Source: Rhabdophis nuchalis (lineage: Eukaryota > Chordata > Lepidosauria > Squamata > Natricidae). From it: 64,000 nucleotides of DNA. The stretch lies in NCBI GenBank assembly GCA_039707465.1, contig CM077647.1:175019663-175083662 (forward strand). The letters are read 5' to 3'. The translations under genes were made by a program, and so were the position numbers. The stretch's first letter is position 1, and every line of letters starts with the position of its first letter. Below are positions 29,736 to 42,153 of the stretch, one piece after another. Under the pieces are notes generated by a model. It was not told the DNA's origin, made no database searches, and saw only the letters and a list, made by a program, of their open reading frames with translations.

Positions 29736-30362
29736 GATAATTCTGATCACCATACCTTCAGAAGGATATTATGGAAATGGAAAAGGTGCAGAGGAGGGCA
29801 ACCAGAATGATTAGGGGGCTGGAACACTTTCCTTACCATCTGAGGCTGCAATGGCTGGGCCTCTTCACTCTAGAACGACGGCACCTGAGAGGTGACCTAC
29901 TTGAAGTCTATAAAATCATGCACGGTGTGGACAAAGTAGAAAAGGAAAAACTGTTTTCCCTATTGCACAACACTACAACTAGGGGGCACTCCATGAAACT
30001 TTTGGAAGCTAGACCTCAAACAAATAAGAAGAAGTACTTTTTCACCCAGAGGATCACTGGTCTATGGAACTCCCTGCCAGAAGAAGTGGTGACAGCTGTC
30101 AGCCTCGACACCTTCAAGAAAGGATTAGACGAGTTCATGGAGAACAAGGGTATCCATGGCTATCATTATGGATGCCTAAGGACACCCTCCGGGTTGGAGA
30201 GATAGGCAGGATATCTCTCAATGCCATTTGCAGGGAATCATAGGCAGGTGAAGACATCTGCTTGGGAAGACCCTGAAGCAAATGGAGAGCCACTGTGTGA
30301 GACAGAATGCTGGAGTAGATGGGCTGTGGCCTGTTCCAGCAAGTCTATTCTTATGTTCTTAT
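29736..30362 (+). mobile_element. Second CR1-clade LINE family, 3' end (copy 1)
   Basis: Frame 'GLEHFPYHLRLQWLGLFTLE', 'LHNTTTRGHSMKLLEARPQT' and 'LWNSLPEEVVTAVSLDTF'; the 3' end repeats 'cttatgttcttatg'. It interrupts the minus-strand CR1 endonuclease fragment. Confidence 0.8.
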
Positions 30363-30500
30363 GATTAGCAAAGAGTTCATCTATTTCTTCTGCTTGTTTG
30401 GATGCCCTGTAGTATATGCCTATATCAATGTCATTTTCCCATTTTATATTGAACCGTATGCATTCTAGGAGGTTGTCATCCTGGGTTTTATGTATTTCTA
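30363..30500 (-). mobile_element. CR1 endonuclease-domain fragment, part 2
   Basis: The minus strand reads '..NDIDIGIYYRASKQAEEIDE', similar to 'VGVCYRPPNQ' in CR1 endonucleases. Continuous with part 1 in the uninterrupted relative at 44400-44890. Confidence 0.55.
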
Positions 30501-30894
30501 TAGAGATGTAGTAATTATATATTTTGCTGATCCACTGTGCTGCTCTAAGTGGCTGCTGTGGACACTGCCGCTTAGTTGGACCTCTGCACTGCTCTCAGCC
30601 ACTGCTGTTCCACCCTGCTCTTCTCAGCTGCTGCTGGTATGCCATGGTCCTCTCAGTCACTGCTGTAGGTAGCGCTGCTCAGTTGATCTTCTATGCTACT
30701 CTCAGCCACTACTAGATCACCACTCTGCTCTTACTCTTCTTGGTGTGCTTCACTCTTCTTCTATGCTACTCTGCACAGCAGCTGTCAAATCTGCTGGTCT
30801 ACCATCATCTAGGTCCATTTCACTACTGCTCAGTGGCCTGAGTTTGCACTGCACAGGTTCCACTCAGGTGTCAGGCTGGGTCACTGGGCTGCCT

Positions 30895-30958
30895 GTCAGC
30901 TTGGCTACCTCTCAGCTGTGCCACTTCTCAATTTGGTCACTTCTCATCTGGGCTCCCT
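30895..30958. repeat. 16-bp minisatellite, four units, 3' flank of V2R-3
   Basis: Four 16-nt units of the array that has 11 units downstream of V2R-2. Confidence 0.75.
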
Positions 30959-31384
30959 CATACGTCTTTGTTCAAGAGGTGCAAGTTCTTTTTTTACAAC
31001 CTCCTGTCACTAATCTTGATGTAACTCTCTTGATATAGTTTGCAAGCAGAGAGAGGTATACATTTTTTCTATGATTTGAGCTGAATTTCAGCAGATATTC
31101 TTTAAAAATGCCACACTTCTTATTGTAAACTAATTCAAATCACTCTTTGGTATGATCATTGGTCAACATACACTTTGAATAAAACATGAGACAGAAAGAA
31201 AAATACATTTCTTTTCATTTCACTACATTTCCCATATTACTCATATCTGATAACAGGTTGCTTGGGAAATAGATGTATTGGTAGAGTGAAACACATATAA
31301 GATCCGTATAACTTTCCTACAAAAGAATTCTTTCTATTCCTTTTTTTCAACTCTTTTGCTCAACCAGAAAGATCACATGGGGCA

Positions 31385-32283
31385 CTAATTCCTCTTTGTG
31401 AGTTGCTCTCTGTGGTTAAGGTCAGGCCGGAAAACTATGATGTAGCACTTTGGCAAGAATATGCATCCCAGTAATGCAGCACTGGAGGACAAGATGGAGA
31501 AGACCTCCACAGCTACCATGGCTTTTCCTTTTGTGCTCAGATAGGCTGGAAAGAAGGAGATCCAAACACTGCAAAAGGCCAGCATGCTGAAGGTGATGAA
31601 CTTGGCTTCGTTAAAGCTGTCAGGTAATTTACGGGCAAGGAAAGCCACAATGAAGCTGGCAATGGCCAAGATACCCATGTAGCCCAAGACACAGTAGAAG
31701 AAGAAAGCTGACCCCTCATTGCATTGTAAAATCATTTCTTGGGGCACTGAGTGCATGTCCAACTCAGGGAATGGGGGAGATGTTGACAACCAAATTATAC
31801 AGATACATAATTGTAACAGAGAGCATGAGAGGACAATAGAAAAGGCTAATCTTTTCCCCACCCATTTCCTCATCTGAGATCCAGGTTTAGTGGCCATGAA
31901 AGCCAGAACTACAGTGATAGTTTTGGCCAGTACGCTAGAAATGGCCACTGAGAAGGTGATGCCAAAAGTTGGTTGTCGGAGAAGGCAGGTCACTTTGCCA
32001 GGTTGGTTGAGGAAGAGCAAAGAGGAGAGAAAACAGAAAAGAAGAGAGAGAAGGAGGGTGTAGGTGAGGGACCTGTTATTGGCTTTGACAATGGGAGTAT
32101 TCCTATACTTAATAAAAGTTCCAAGTACCCAAGAGGTGAAGAAGAAGAAACAAAGAGCTGCTGAGGATAAACCAATTCCAAAACTTTCTTCAAAAGTTAG
32201 AAAGACCAGAAGTTTCAGGTTACAGCCGTTCTTTTCTTTATTTGGATATTGATCTTCTGAACAATCAAAGCAATTTTTCATAT
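31385..32283 (-). CDS. V2R-3 exon 6 (seven-helix domain and stop)
   Basis: 899 nt. It begins [20 protein letters not shown]. It shares '[11 protein letters not shown]' and '[14 protein letters not shown]' with V2R-6, and its NCFDC start with V2R-5. It ends '..HREQLTKRN'. Confidence 0.93.
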
Positions 32284-32572
32284 CTGGAAGAAAAGTAAAA
32301 CAGTTTTACATCTACAAGATGATATCCTGGCATTTCTGGTATTATTTAGAAGAAGGAGTCTGTGTGGACCATGGCAAAACTGTGTTGTACAGTACAGCAG
32401 TACAATAGAAGCCATTTGAAGGCACAACACGATGTATTGTAATAGAATACAGGGCCCAAAGGATGTTACGGATGTCTTACCCCCTTAATTTTTGTTTCCA
32501 GAGATAAAGTCGGCTGTTTAGCAGATTTGGTGGAAATTGTTCAAGGCATTCTTGACATTTACTTGAACATAA

Positions 32573-32617
<45 letters not shown>

Positions 32618-35600
32618 GAGATGGGGGGAGAATGCAATTTTTTAGATAACTTGATGCATTCTATAATACTCAAAATCAGCTCTAAGTAAGAAACTACTAA
32701 CAAGTAGTTATTAATTTTTGTTTAAGTCTAATGAAAAATGGTAAAATGTCTACTTTACCATTTTGATTTGAAATCTTCCCTTCTGGGCATGGAACACAGT
32801 CATAGCAGCAGAACTGATCCCCCTCAATCGCTTTCTTCCAGGATCCCGGGAGACAGGGGTCACTGCATCGAGAATGTGGAGGAACCTGGTGATAAGCACA
32901 AAAGGTTTTGAAAGGAGAGATATTTAAAACACTTCATAATATTTATCCTTTATATAGAGAAATTATTTTTCACTTTGCAAAAGAATACTGAATTCATCAA
33001 CTTCATCACCAACTTAAAAAGGTGTAGAAACCACAATGATGTAGAAAAGTTCCTGTTTGAAGGACAGGGTGGGAAAATCATAAAATCACTCTTGTGATTT
33101 TAAATGGAAAGGCAAACCAAATATGCAAACATGGCTTTTGTACTGTAATGTCATTTTCTCAAATTGATGAGTGTTTGATTATCAACAACATTTGAAAAGA
33201 ATATTCCATTCTTTCTTTAAAATACATGAATCAGTTTTGGAATGAGATTAGGTTAAATATGGCATCATAATGGATTAAGACACGGTCAATTCACTAATCT
33301 GATACCTGTTTAAAAACTGGACTCCAGACAATCAAATCTTCATCGATCCATAATTCCTTCCCTGTTGGAGCCTCTGGATCCAGTTTTCCAACTCTAATTC
33401 TCTGAAAGGATCTGTTTGGAAAAGTGATTAAGTTGGTGATGTCAAATCCACCAGTTACTTTCCCTCTTTCATTCAGGAACACTCTCTCCCCAGCTGAATT
33501 GTTAAAAGAAATGCCTTGAAGAAATGGATGGAGCTAATTGAAAAAGACAAGAAGAGAGAGGGAATCAATAGTAATAAAACAGAAAAGAGATCATAATCAA
33601 TTTTCATTCACTCATTCTGCCCATTCCAATAACTATTGTTAAATATGTAAACTAAGAAATTTTATAATCACTATTGTATGGAAATATATATATGTCAATT
33701 CTTTTATTTATTTGATACTAGCTGTACCCGCCATGCATTGCTGTGGCCAAGTTTGGTTAAATGAAAAAGTTTCCCCTCATAGACCCTCTCAGTGACCCCT
33801 TCCATCTCTGCCTCAGTTTCCCCTCCCTCTCCCTCCCCTCCCTCTCTTACTCTACCTACGTACCTACCTACCTACCTACTACCTACCTACCTACCTACCT
33901 ACCTACCTACCTACCTACGGTATTTCTCCCTCTCTCTATTGCTCTACCTACCTACCTACTGCAGAAAGCTCAGCTTGTTATTCAAGAAAGGTTCATGAGC
34001 TATGCCAATAGTCCTTAGCAAATTGATCATTTTTGGAAGAGACAAGAAAAAGTAATGTAAATTATCATTTTAACTAACTGTTATTGTGCAACCTCTGGTG
34101 ATTTATTCAATAACTATTGACAACTAAACTATGTTTTGCATAGGAGCTCCTGGATGGCCAGAATAGCAGAATACCTAAATGACAAAATAAGAAAACAAAC
34201 CAGTTTTTCTGTATCTGTTTTATACAACCAAACTTCACAGAATTGCTAGGGACATTGGATATTATAGTCCACCATGGAGATACTACAACAATTTAGAGGC
34301 TCTAACCTCTTCATAAAAATCTCTACTTAGGTAGCACCCATGATTTCTAAAGGCACACATTTTATACGAATTCATTGTACCTTATTTCTATGTTTTTCTC
34401 ATACTTAAGTTGATTCCACATGCAGAAAATATTAAGACTTTCCACAATGGGTTCAAAAGATAATTCTACATCAAACTGCTCATTGAAATAAAAGAAGAGT
34501 CCAAAGCAAAGGGAATACCTGCCAAGGCTGCAGCTGTGGAAGATCAGGGTTTTTGCCCATCATGGTTTTCTTCCTATTAAACCCCAACATGTGTAGAGAC
34601 TGCAAGGCATGAGCAACAGCATAAACAGCATTGTAGATGCTGTAGCTTTGGCCAGTCATTTCCATTTCAAATACAGGTGCAGGAAGATCCTCCAGTTTCA
34701 TCTCCCCAGTGCATTTCCTACTGTGTGTTTCTTGTAATTCTAGATTTGGAATTGAACACTCAAATGATTGTTCCCAAACATTCTGCCGAAACCCATCTCT
34801 GTTGTCTGAAAAAGGTTTGATGGTCTGAAGAAATTCCTTGAAACCTGCAACTGCTGTTGAATGAACAGTGAAGGAAAGAGCCCCATGGAACATCTGGAGA
34901 TCCCATGCAATTTGTACACCTGAGAGTATAAAATCAATCTGTGCAGTCATGATCCAAACCTTTCTAAATAAGGCAATTTCCTTGCTGTCAGGATCGACCA
35001 TAAATGTTGCCAATCTTAGCCATATAATTGTCCAGGCTTCTCCATAGACAAGAAATGCATTGGCTTTGCTATTCATCATATTGATGGAGATAATGTTGAT
35101 TGTTTGATAAAATTCTCGTAATTTTTCCAAGTGGTTTTGTTGTTGAAGTCTTTCTATAAATGCTGAGCAGATGCCGTTCTGGGCAAGTAAGGGCTGCATT
35201 TTCTGTAAGAAATTTTCTCCATTGTTGTTATCAACAGAAAATATCCCAATCCATGTCCAGCTGAAATGATGAAGCAGTTGAACAATCCCAATGTTCTGCT
35301 GGTTCTCTTTGGGGACCATGAAATAAAGTGAAGAGAGCTTCCTGGTCTGAAATTCCTCCTGAGATAATGTGCCATACGTCAGCTAAAAGAAAGTCCAGTA
35401 GGTTTCTTTTGAGTCTCTAGATAAAATTTATTTTCCTCTCTTGTTTTCATATCAAATATAGCCAAGGAACATTATTGTCCTAGCATTCTTTTATGAATAT
35501 AGTAACAGATATCTTGGATTAGAAGACCACCAAGGTCCCTCCAACTCTGTTATTCTGAGGATGTTCTCATTGCATGAAAATATTTCAAACACATGATCAA

Positions 35601-38110
35601 TTGTTTTAATAGAAGCCATTCTAATCTTCCCCCAGGTATGGAATCACCCCTGATACTTACTTCCTATAACTGGCAATAGTAATTTCAGGAACGAATGCTA
35701 AGTAGTAGACCTCAATTTTTACAGAATATGTTAAGACTAATTTCTGATGGCCATTAATTATTCCACAACTACCATAAGATTCAGAATTTTCTTCTCAACC
35801 CCTTCAGAACTTACTTGTGGAATCTTGAGGAAGCCTGTAATTTCAGCTATATAAAATGATGTGACAAAATCCAATCCCCCAATGATGGCCATGAGATTCT
35901 TCTGGTTATCACATTTGTAGTTAGGGACAAATTCCTGGGATTTGAAAAGCAGGTCCAGAGTGGTGCGATAGGTCATCCTTGAATTATAATAACTGTCATA
36001 GATGTGGAACCCAAGAGTGACATTAGGTAAGATCTGGGAGTCCTCATTGATCTCCTTCACAGCAAAAGCCAAGGCGAGGATGTGCTGGTAGAATTTGATT
36101 AATACACTGCAAATGATTTAATACCCCAGTTGAAAAAGGAAGTTGGCAAATTTTCCTAAGGTGGCATCATTTTTATATGAAAGAACAAGCATTTCTTTCC
36201 CTGATGAAGGTTGCCACAACAGCATCAAAGTTTCACACCTTATATGACCCCTGTTCTTTAGCTGTTCCCTTTGTCTGGCAACTCTGTGCATGTGCACACT
36301 GGCAACAGGCTCCATCTGTTCATCTGCCTCACTGATGTCTGACTCTGAAGGCAGCTGATAACTGGCATATGTCTTTTGCCCCCTCTCTGAATCCGATGCA
36401 GAGCTCTCATCAGAGCCTTCCCCAAACTCCAGGACTGGCTCATCTTCCTCCCTAACCTCCTCACTCTCCGAATCTCCTGCCAGAGCTGCTGGCCACTGGC
36501 ATGTCACAACAGCATCAAAGTTTCACACCTTATATGACAAACACTTCACCCTAAAGTAAAGAAAATTTTACTCTCCTGTAGCTAAAAACCTTTGAAAGAT
36601 AGATTAGATATAAAGCCTACATTTCTACCAAGAAACTTTTATTCTTACATAGCCATAGCACTTAGACTTTTTTTTTTAGAACAAAGATATTTTATTTTCT
36701 TAATTATTAAACATATTTCTTTGCCTTCAAGGTCATAATGGGTATGGTTTTCAGTGGCTTATATTGAAAAAAATACAGTATCATACATATTAAATGCAAA
36801 GTGAAAACACAACAGCACCACAACTATACAAAGAGAATAAAATGAGAAAACGTTGCAGTCCAGTCACAGGCTACACATCCAACCATACTTCCAATGTCAT
36901 AACTAGCTGCTGCAAACAGAAATTGTGTCATTTTAATGGAATAATTATCTAAAATTTGAAACTGGATAAAAACGTAACTAATGAATTAGGTTAAATCAAC
37001 TATTGAATCACAACTATGGTCATAACAAAGAACAAAATTTCAAGATACATGAACACTTGCATTATGGGTGAAACATTTTGATTGCAATGCCTTCTCTACT
37101 TAATGGCACAAAAACTTTGTTATGATGCTATATAGAATTTAAGATGAATACTGGCACATTTAGTCATTGGTTGCTGTATTTGGGGGCTAGATTCCAAGTA
37201 CTAACTACAAGTGAGGCTCTAGTACAACTTCCTTAATGAACTATGATCTTGGCATGTCAGTGTGTATTAATTTCAAGTGGAAATTGAAGTGCAGGAACAT
37301 ATTGTTGTCTTAAAATGTTGATTCTAGGCATATAGTGATCAAGGGATTTAGAATTCTGTATCTTATCTGCTAACTACTTTGTTTCCCTTTCTTGGGGAAA
37401 GTTATTTGCTCTCCCAGCATTTCCCTTATGTTTTTCTGACATTCGTCTTCTGACATTAGTTAATGTGTGGCCACATTTTTTTTGTCCTTTGTATTATCAT
37501 TATCATCCTCATCCTCATCATCCAGGGCCTTGGAAAGGATGCAACAGGTAGATAAAAATGCCAAATCCATCTCTCTATGTGACCAACCCTTCAGACAATT
37601 AATGTCAGGCTTTGCACATGCCATATAAGCACTTAAACCTATATACCGCTTTGCAGTGCTTTGCAGCCCTCTCTAAGCGATTTGCAAAGTCAGCTTATTG
37701 CCCTCAACAATCTGGGTCCTCATTTTACCCACCTCAGAAGGATGGAAGGCTGAGTCAACCTTGATCTTGATGAGATTCAATGTGCCAAATTCTAGGCAGC
37801 CAGCAATGATCAGAAGTAACCTGCGGTATTGCACTCTAACCACTCTGCCACCAAGGCTCAAGCAATTTTGGGGAAACTGATATAAATTTAGAAAAAGAAA
37901 AAGGAACCCTTACTTTGGGGTGTCATCAGATTTTATAACAGGATGCTCCTTAAAATCAACTTCATAAAGAATGTAATAGGTGAGGGACACTATCCCACCC
38001 ATGACAATGTCCCCAGGTAGGTACCACTCATGTGGAACAGGGAAAGCATCACTCGCAGGGCAGCTCAGAGTCACAATTTTTTTCACCAGAAATATCAGGA
38101 GAAGCAGCAT
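31385..38110 (-). CDS. V2R-3: vomeronasal type-2 receptor, six exons, intact
   Basis: A V2R receptor. Exons 38110-37914, 36106-35815, 35382-34519, 33533-33306, 32885-32759 and 32283-31385 join to 2607 nt, open for 868 residues, with the same exon lengths as V2R-1. The start is the [11 protein letters not shown] type. Intron 1 (1.8 kb) has the SINE and the acidic-ORF repeat but lacks the Tc1/mariner element: the empty TA site is still visible near 37130. Intron 3 is short (985 nt) because about 700 nt present in its paralogues was replaced by a (CTAC)n-bearing repeat. Exons 4-6 and the 3' flank pair with V2R-6; the start of exon 6 pairs with V2R-5. No disabling change was seen. Confidence 0.9.
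32574..32614. repeat. (CA)n microsatellite in V2R-3 intron 5
   Basis: About 41 nt of CA at the shared intron-5 position. Confidence 0.95.
32759..32885 (-). CDS. V2R-3 exon 5 (cysteine-rich linker)
   Basis: 127 nt. It reads [18 protein letters not shown].. then '[17 protein letters not shown]'. The donor is gtaaag rather than gtaggg. Confidence 0.9.
33306..33533 (-). CDS. V2R-3 exon 4
   Basis: 228 nt, phase 0 at both ends. It begins [16 protein letters not shown] and ends 'VWSPVFKQ' before a gtatca donor. It shares '[12 protein letters not shown]' and '[11 protein letters not shown]' with V2R-6. Confidence 0.9.
33720..33960. repeat. Interspersed repeat with (CTAC)n, V2R-3 intron 3
   Basis: Begins 'ctgtacccgccatgcattgc', then C/T-rich sequence and CTAC units (33852-33918 and 33945-33958). 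It replaces about 700 nt present in the paralogous introns. Confidence 0.6.
34519..35382 (-). CDS. V2R-3 exon 3 (main ligand-binding exon)
   Basis: 864 nt, open. It begins [18 protein letters not shown] and ends 'LQPWQ'. It is a patchwork: '[14 protein letters not shown]' as in V2R-2, but '[13 protein letters not shown]' as in V2R-5. Confidence 0.92.
35815..36106 (-). CDS. V2R-3 exon 2
   Basis: 292 nt. It begins [20 protein letters not shown], has '[20 protein letters not shown]', and ends 'GFLKIPQ' at a gtaagt donor. Confidence 0.92.
36213..36540 (-). mobile_element. Acidic-ORF repeat, V2R-3 intron 1
   Basis: The minus strand reads '[20 protein letters not shown]', related to the repeat in V2R-2 intron 1. 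Direct repeats of about 34 nt ('cacaacagcatcaaagtttc...') flank it at 36213 and 36506. Confidence 0.45.
37625..37859 (-). mobile_element. tRNA-derived SINE in V2R-3 intron 1
   Basis: Same SINE at the same place, just downstream of the exon-1 donor, as in V2R-2, V2R-4 and V2R-5. Confidence 0.75.
37914..38110 (-). CDS. V2R-3 exon 1 (start and signal peptide)
   Basis: 197 nt from the ATG at 38110 (preceded by AAG, so A at -3) to an AA|gtaagg donor. It begins [20 protein letters not shown]. The upstream ATG of V2R-2 and V2R-5 is absent; the codon reads AGA. Confidence 0.82.
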
Positions 38111-38540
38111 CTTCACTCTTGAAAATCTCTCTCTCTTTCATCCTATTCTGCCATAAAGGTTGTATTAGTCCAGTAGCTAATCCAGTAATTAATTCAAGGT
38201 GTGTATCTGAGCGTGCACATAATCAGAAATTTCACCATTGGATATTGGGAGATACACGAGATTGCAAATTTATGTCTTGAATCGCATCAGGGTTTGAATA
38301 GTTACTCTGGCAGAGGAGAACAGAGGGAGGAAACCTGTAGCAATGTCTGACACACAGCCATTATTATCCATGTGCCAATCTCCCTGGGGTTCAAGAAACA
38401 TTGATTGCTGTTGAATTGAAATAAGCCTTCGGTGCAGTCTTTGATGCTTCTGCCTAGTAGAGAAAATATGGTGATTCCTGTAGGAGATGATTACTTTGTT
38501 TTTGATGAGAGAATAACTGGCCAATGTTTAAATGCCCACT
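38111..38540 (-). promoter_or_regulatory. Conserved 5' flank of V2R-3
   Basis: The same block is kept, with 'cattattatccatgtgcc' and 'gaggaaacctgt'. It ends near the start of the exon-3 remnant region. Confidence 0.45.
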
Positions 38541-38698
38541 TGCTAAGAAAATGCACAGAGGTGAATTTGCAATACAAAATTGCTTCATTTTTGAAATGTA
38601 TGTTATTTTTGCAATGAATAATAAATGAATTTCACCTTCCTTTGCATGGCTCTGAGATGCATTGATAATTTTGACGTTTCCTCATTTTAAGAAATTTC

Positions 38699-38720
38699 TC
38701 TTGGGCTAATGAGCCATATG
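38699..38720 (-). pseudogene. Tiny V2R exon-3 remnant upstream of V2R-3
   Basis: 22 nt reading TYGSLAQ.. at the same distance upstream of exon 1, and next to the same type of AATAG array, as the fragment upstream of V2R-2. It suggests that the fragment and the CR1 insertion beside it predate the V2R-2/V2R-3 split. Confidence 0.5.
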
Positions 38721-38812
38721 AATAGAATAGAATAGAGTAGAGTAGAGTAGAGTAGAGTAGAGTAGAGTAGAGTAGAATAGAATAGAATAGAATAGAATAG
38801 AATAGAATAATA
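38721..38812. repeat. (AATAG/AGTAG)n microsatellite, left half
   Basis: AATAG and AGTAG units forming the CR1 3' tail; split from the rest (39893-39935) by an inserted LINE. Confidence 0.9.
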
Positions 38813-39892
38813 TTAGTGTTTAGTATTTATTAGATTTGTATACCGCACCTTCTCCCTTTCAGGACTCAGGGCGGTGTACAGGCAGCGATAAAAATCAATA
38901 ATACAAAACATAAAATATATTAAAAAATATTATATAATTAGCCTGTCCTTAAAACCCATGCTAAAAACCCCTAATAAAACAGTTTAAAACTACAACATGC
39001 CAGCCGCACGAAATAAATAGGTCTTCAAGGCCCGACAGAAAAGGCGTAGGTCCGTGGTCATCCGTAGGTCAGGGAGTAGGTCATTCCAGAGGGCAGGTGC
39101 TGCCACAGAGAAGCCTCTCCCCCTGGGGGTCGCCAGCCGACATTGCCTGGCCAACGGCACCCTGAGGATGCCCTCTCTGTGGGAGTGCACTGGTCGGTGG
39201 GAGGTATTTGGCAGCAGGAGGCGGTCTTGCAAATAGCCAGGTCCCTTGCCATGGAGCGCTTTGAAAATGGTCACTAATATCTTGAAGCGCACCTGGAAAG
39301 CCACAGGCAGTCAATGCAGTTCACGCAGGAGAGGTGTCACATGGGAGCGCCTAGATGCTCCAAAAATCCCCCACGTGCCTGCATTCTGAACCAACTGGAG
39401 CCTCCGGGTGCACCTCAATGGAAGCCCCATGTAGAGCGCGTTGCAATAGTCCAGGCAGGAAATGACAAGGGCTTGAGTGACATATGATCTTCCAGAGACA
39501 GCCAAGAGTCCAGGAGGACACCCAGATTGCGAGCCCTCTCTGTAGGGGCCAATGACTCGCCCCCAATAGCCAGAGATGGCACCAACTGGCAATACCGTGA
39601 CGCCAGAAGCCACAGCCACTCGGTCTTGGACGGGTTGCGTCGGAGCCTGTTTCTCCCCACCAGACTCGCACGGCCTCCAGACACCGGGCCATCACTTCCA
39701 CGGCATCGTTGGGGTGGTTTGGGGTAGAGATGTACAACTGAGTGTCATCAGCGTACTGATGGAACTCTACCCCGAAACCACGGATGATCTCACACAGCGG
39801 CTTCATATGGATGTTGAACAGGAGGGGTGAGAGGACCGACCCCTGTGGGACCCCACAAGTGAGGTACCTCGGCGTCGACCTCCGCCCTCCTA
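38813..39892 (-). mobile_element. L2/CR1-clade LINE inserted in an AATAG array
   Basis: The minus strand keeps the reverse-transcriptase core 'YADDTQLYI' (near 39750), 'RARNLGVLLDSWLSLEDHMS' and 'RLQLVQNAGTWGIFGASRRS', with frameshifts. Its ends sit inside the AATAG tail of the CR1 at 39893-40530. Confidence 0.85.
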
Positions 39893-40530
39893 GAATAGAA
39901 TAGAATGGAATAGAATGGAATGGAATAGAATGGAAAAACAGAGTTTAAAGGGACCTTGGAGATCTTCTAGTTCAACCCCCTGCTCAGGCAGGAAACCCTA
40001 CACCACTTCAAACAATGGTTAACTAATCTCTTCTTAAAAACTTCCAGTGTTGGAGCATTCACAACTTCTGGAGGCAAGTTGTTCCATTGATTAATTGTTC
40101 TAACTGTCAGGAAATTTGTCCTTTGTTCTAAGTCGTTTCTCTCTTTGATTAGTTTCCATCTATTGCCTTTTGTCCTGTGCTCAGGTGCTCTGGAGAATAG
40201 TTTGACTCCCTCTTCTTTGTGGGAACTCCTGGAACACTGCTATCACGTCTCCCCTAGTCCTTCTTTTCATTAAACGAGACATTACCCAGTTCCTGCAACC
40301 GTTCTTCATATGTTTTAGCCTCCAGTCCCCTAATCATCTTTGTTGCTGTTCTCTGCGCTCTTTCTAGGGTCTCCAAGTCTTTTCTACATCGTGGCGACCA
40401 AAACTGGATGCAGTATTCAAAGTGTGGCCATACCAAGGCATTATAAAGTGGTATTAACACTTCACGTGATCCTGATTCTAACCCTCTGATTACGCAGCCT
40501 AGAATTGTGTTGGGTTTTTTTTATTTATTC
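39893..40530 (-). mobile_element. CR1-type LINE between V2R-3 and V2R-4
   Basis: AATAG/AATGG tail, CR1 3' sequence 'ttctagttcaaccccctgct', then 'CIQFWSPRCRKDLETLERAQ' on the minus strand. The middle of the reverse transcriptase is deleted, and the remaining 5' piece (40540-40609) abuts the V2R-4 relic. Confidence 0.85.
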
Positions 40531-40609
40531 ATGTTAAAGTCTGTCAAGATCTTTCAGTATCTTAAGTCTATCTTCTGGAGTGTTGGCTATTCCTGCCAGT
40601 TTGGAGCAG

Positions 40610-41272
40610 AGGTTCACGAAGATCACCAGCTTCATCAGTGTGTTTCCTACTCTGTGATTCTTGTAACTCTGGTTTTGGAAATGGACATTCAAATGATTGT
40701 TCCCAAATATTCTGCCAAAACCCATCTCTTTCATCTGAAAGAGGTTTGATGGTCTGAAGAAATTTCTTGAAACTTGCAACTGCTGTTGAATGAACAGTGA
40801 AGGAAAGAGCCCCATGGAGATCCCATGTGATTTGATTGCCTGATAGTATAAAATCAATCTGTGCAGATCCAAACCTTTCTAAATAAGGAAAGTTCTTTGC
40901 TTTCAGGATCGACCATAAATGTGATAAATAAATGAGCAGATTCTGTTCTATGAAAGCAAGGTCTGCATTTTTTGTAAGAAATTATCTCCATTGTTGTTAT
41001 CAATAGTAAATATCCCAATCTATGTCCACTTGAAATCCAATCCTCCAGTGATGGCCATGAGATTCTTCTGGCTGTCACACTTATAGTTAGGGACAAATTC
41101 CTGGGATTTGAAAAGTAGGTCCAGAGTGGTGCGACATGTCATCCTTGAATTATAGTAACTGTCATAGATGTGGAACCCAAGAGTGACATTAGGTAAGACC
41201 TGGAAGTCCTCATTGACCTCCTTCACAATGAAGGCCAAGGCAAGGATGTGCTGATAGAATTTGATTAGTACA
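40610..41272 (-). pseudogene. V2R-4 relic: exon 2/exon 3 fusion (downstream copy)
   Basis: The exon-2 acceptor and '[20 protein letters not shown]' are kept (41272-41029). Then a deletion joins exon 2 to exon 3 at the 'FSWTWIGIF' region, where the second Trp codon is TAG. A further in-frame deletion and stops follow down to 40610. Confidence 0.85.
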
Positions 41273-41280
41273 CTGCAAAT

Positions 41281-42150
41281 TTGAATTTGAATTTATTTGA
41301 CTTTTATACCACAACCTATCTCCCCGAAGGGACTCAGGGCGGTGCACAGGAAATTAAAACAAGTATAAACATATAAATAAGTAGACATTCCATAAATAAT
41401 ACAACATAATAAAAACTGATTAAATTTGGAATACCCTGTGCTAAAAATTCACTAAAAATCCCACTAAATAAAACCTTCTATTAATTTAAAACACAGTCTT
41501 ATAAGATGGTCTCGGGGACTAGGCCAGGCCGGCTTGATGGAAAAAGTGCGTCTTCAGATGCTGGTGGAAGAGATGGAGGTCCATGATGGTCCGGAGTTAG
41601 GTGGAAGGTCATTACAGAGGGCTGGGCCTGCCACAGAGAAGGCCCTTCCCCTGGGGGTCGCCAACCGGCATTGCCCGGCTGACGGCACCCGGAGAAGACC
41701 CTCTCTATGGGAGCGAACCAGTCGAAGGGATGTGTGAGGTAGGAGATGGTCTCGCACATAACTAGACCCCGTGCCATGAGCGTTTTGAAGATGGTTATCA
41801 ACACCTTGAAGCGCACCCGAAAGGCCACAGGCAGCAAGTGCAGCTCACACAGGAGAGGTGTTATATGGGAGTACCGTGAGGCTCCCATAATCCCCCACGT
41901 GGCCGCATTCTGTACTAGCTGTAACCTTCGGGTGCACCTCAAGGAGAGCCCCATGTAGAGAACGTTGCAGTCTAGACGGGATGTCACAAGTGCTTAAGTG
42001 ACTGTGCAGAGGGTGTCTCGGTCAAGTAAGGGGCGCAACTGGTGAACCAGGTGAACCTGGTAAAAAGCCCCCCTGGCCACAGCTGTCACATGGTGGTCCA
42101 TGGTCAGCCGGGAAACCAGGAGGACGCCTAGGTTGCGAGCCCTCTCCATG
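41281..42150 (-). mobile_element. L2/CR1-clade LINE inside V2R-4
   Basis: The minus strand reads 'RRLQLVQNAATWGIMGASRY' and 'LLRVPSAGQCRLATPRGRAF'; tail near 41300 with 'ctccccgaagggactcaggg'. It separates the two V2R-4 relics. Confidence 0.8.
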
Positions 42151-42153
42151 GTC

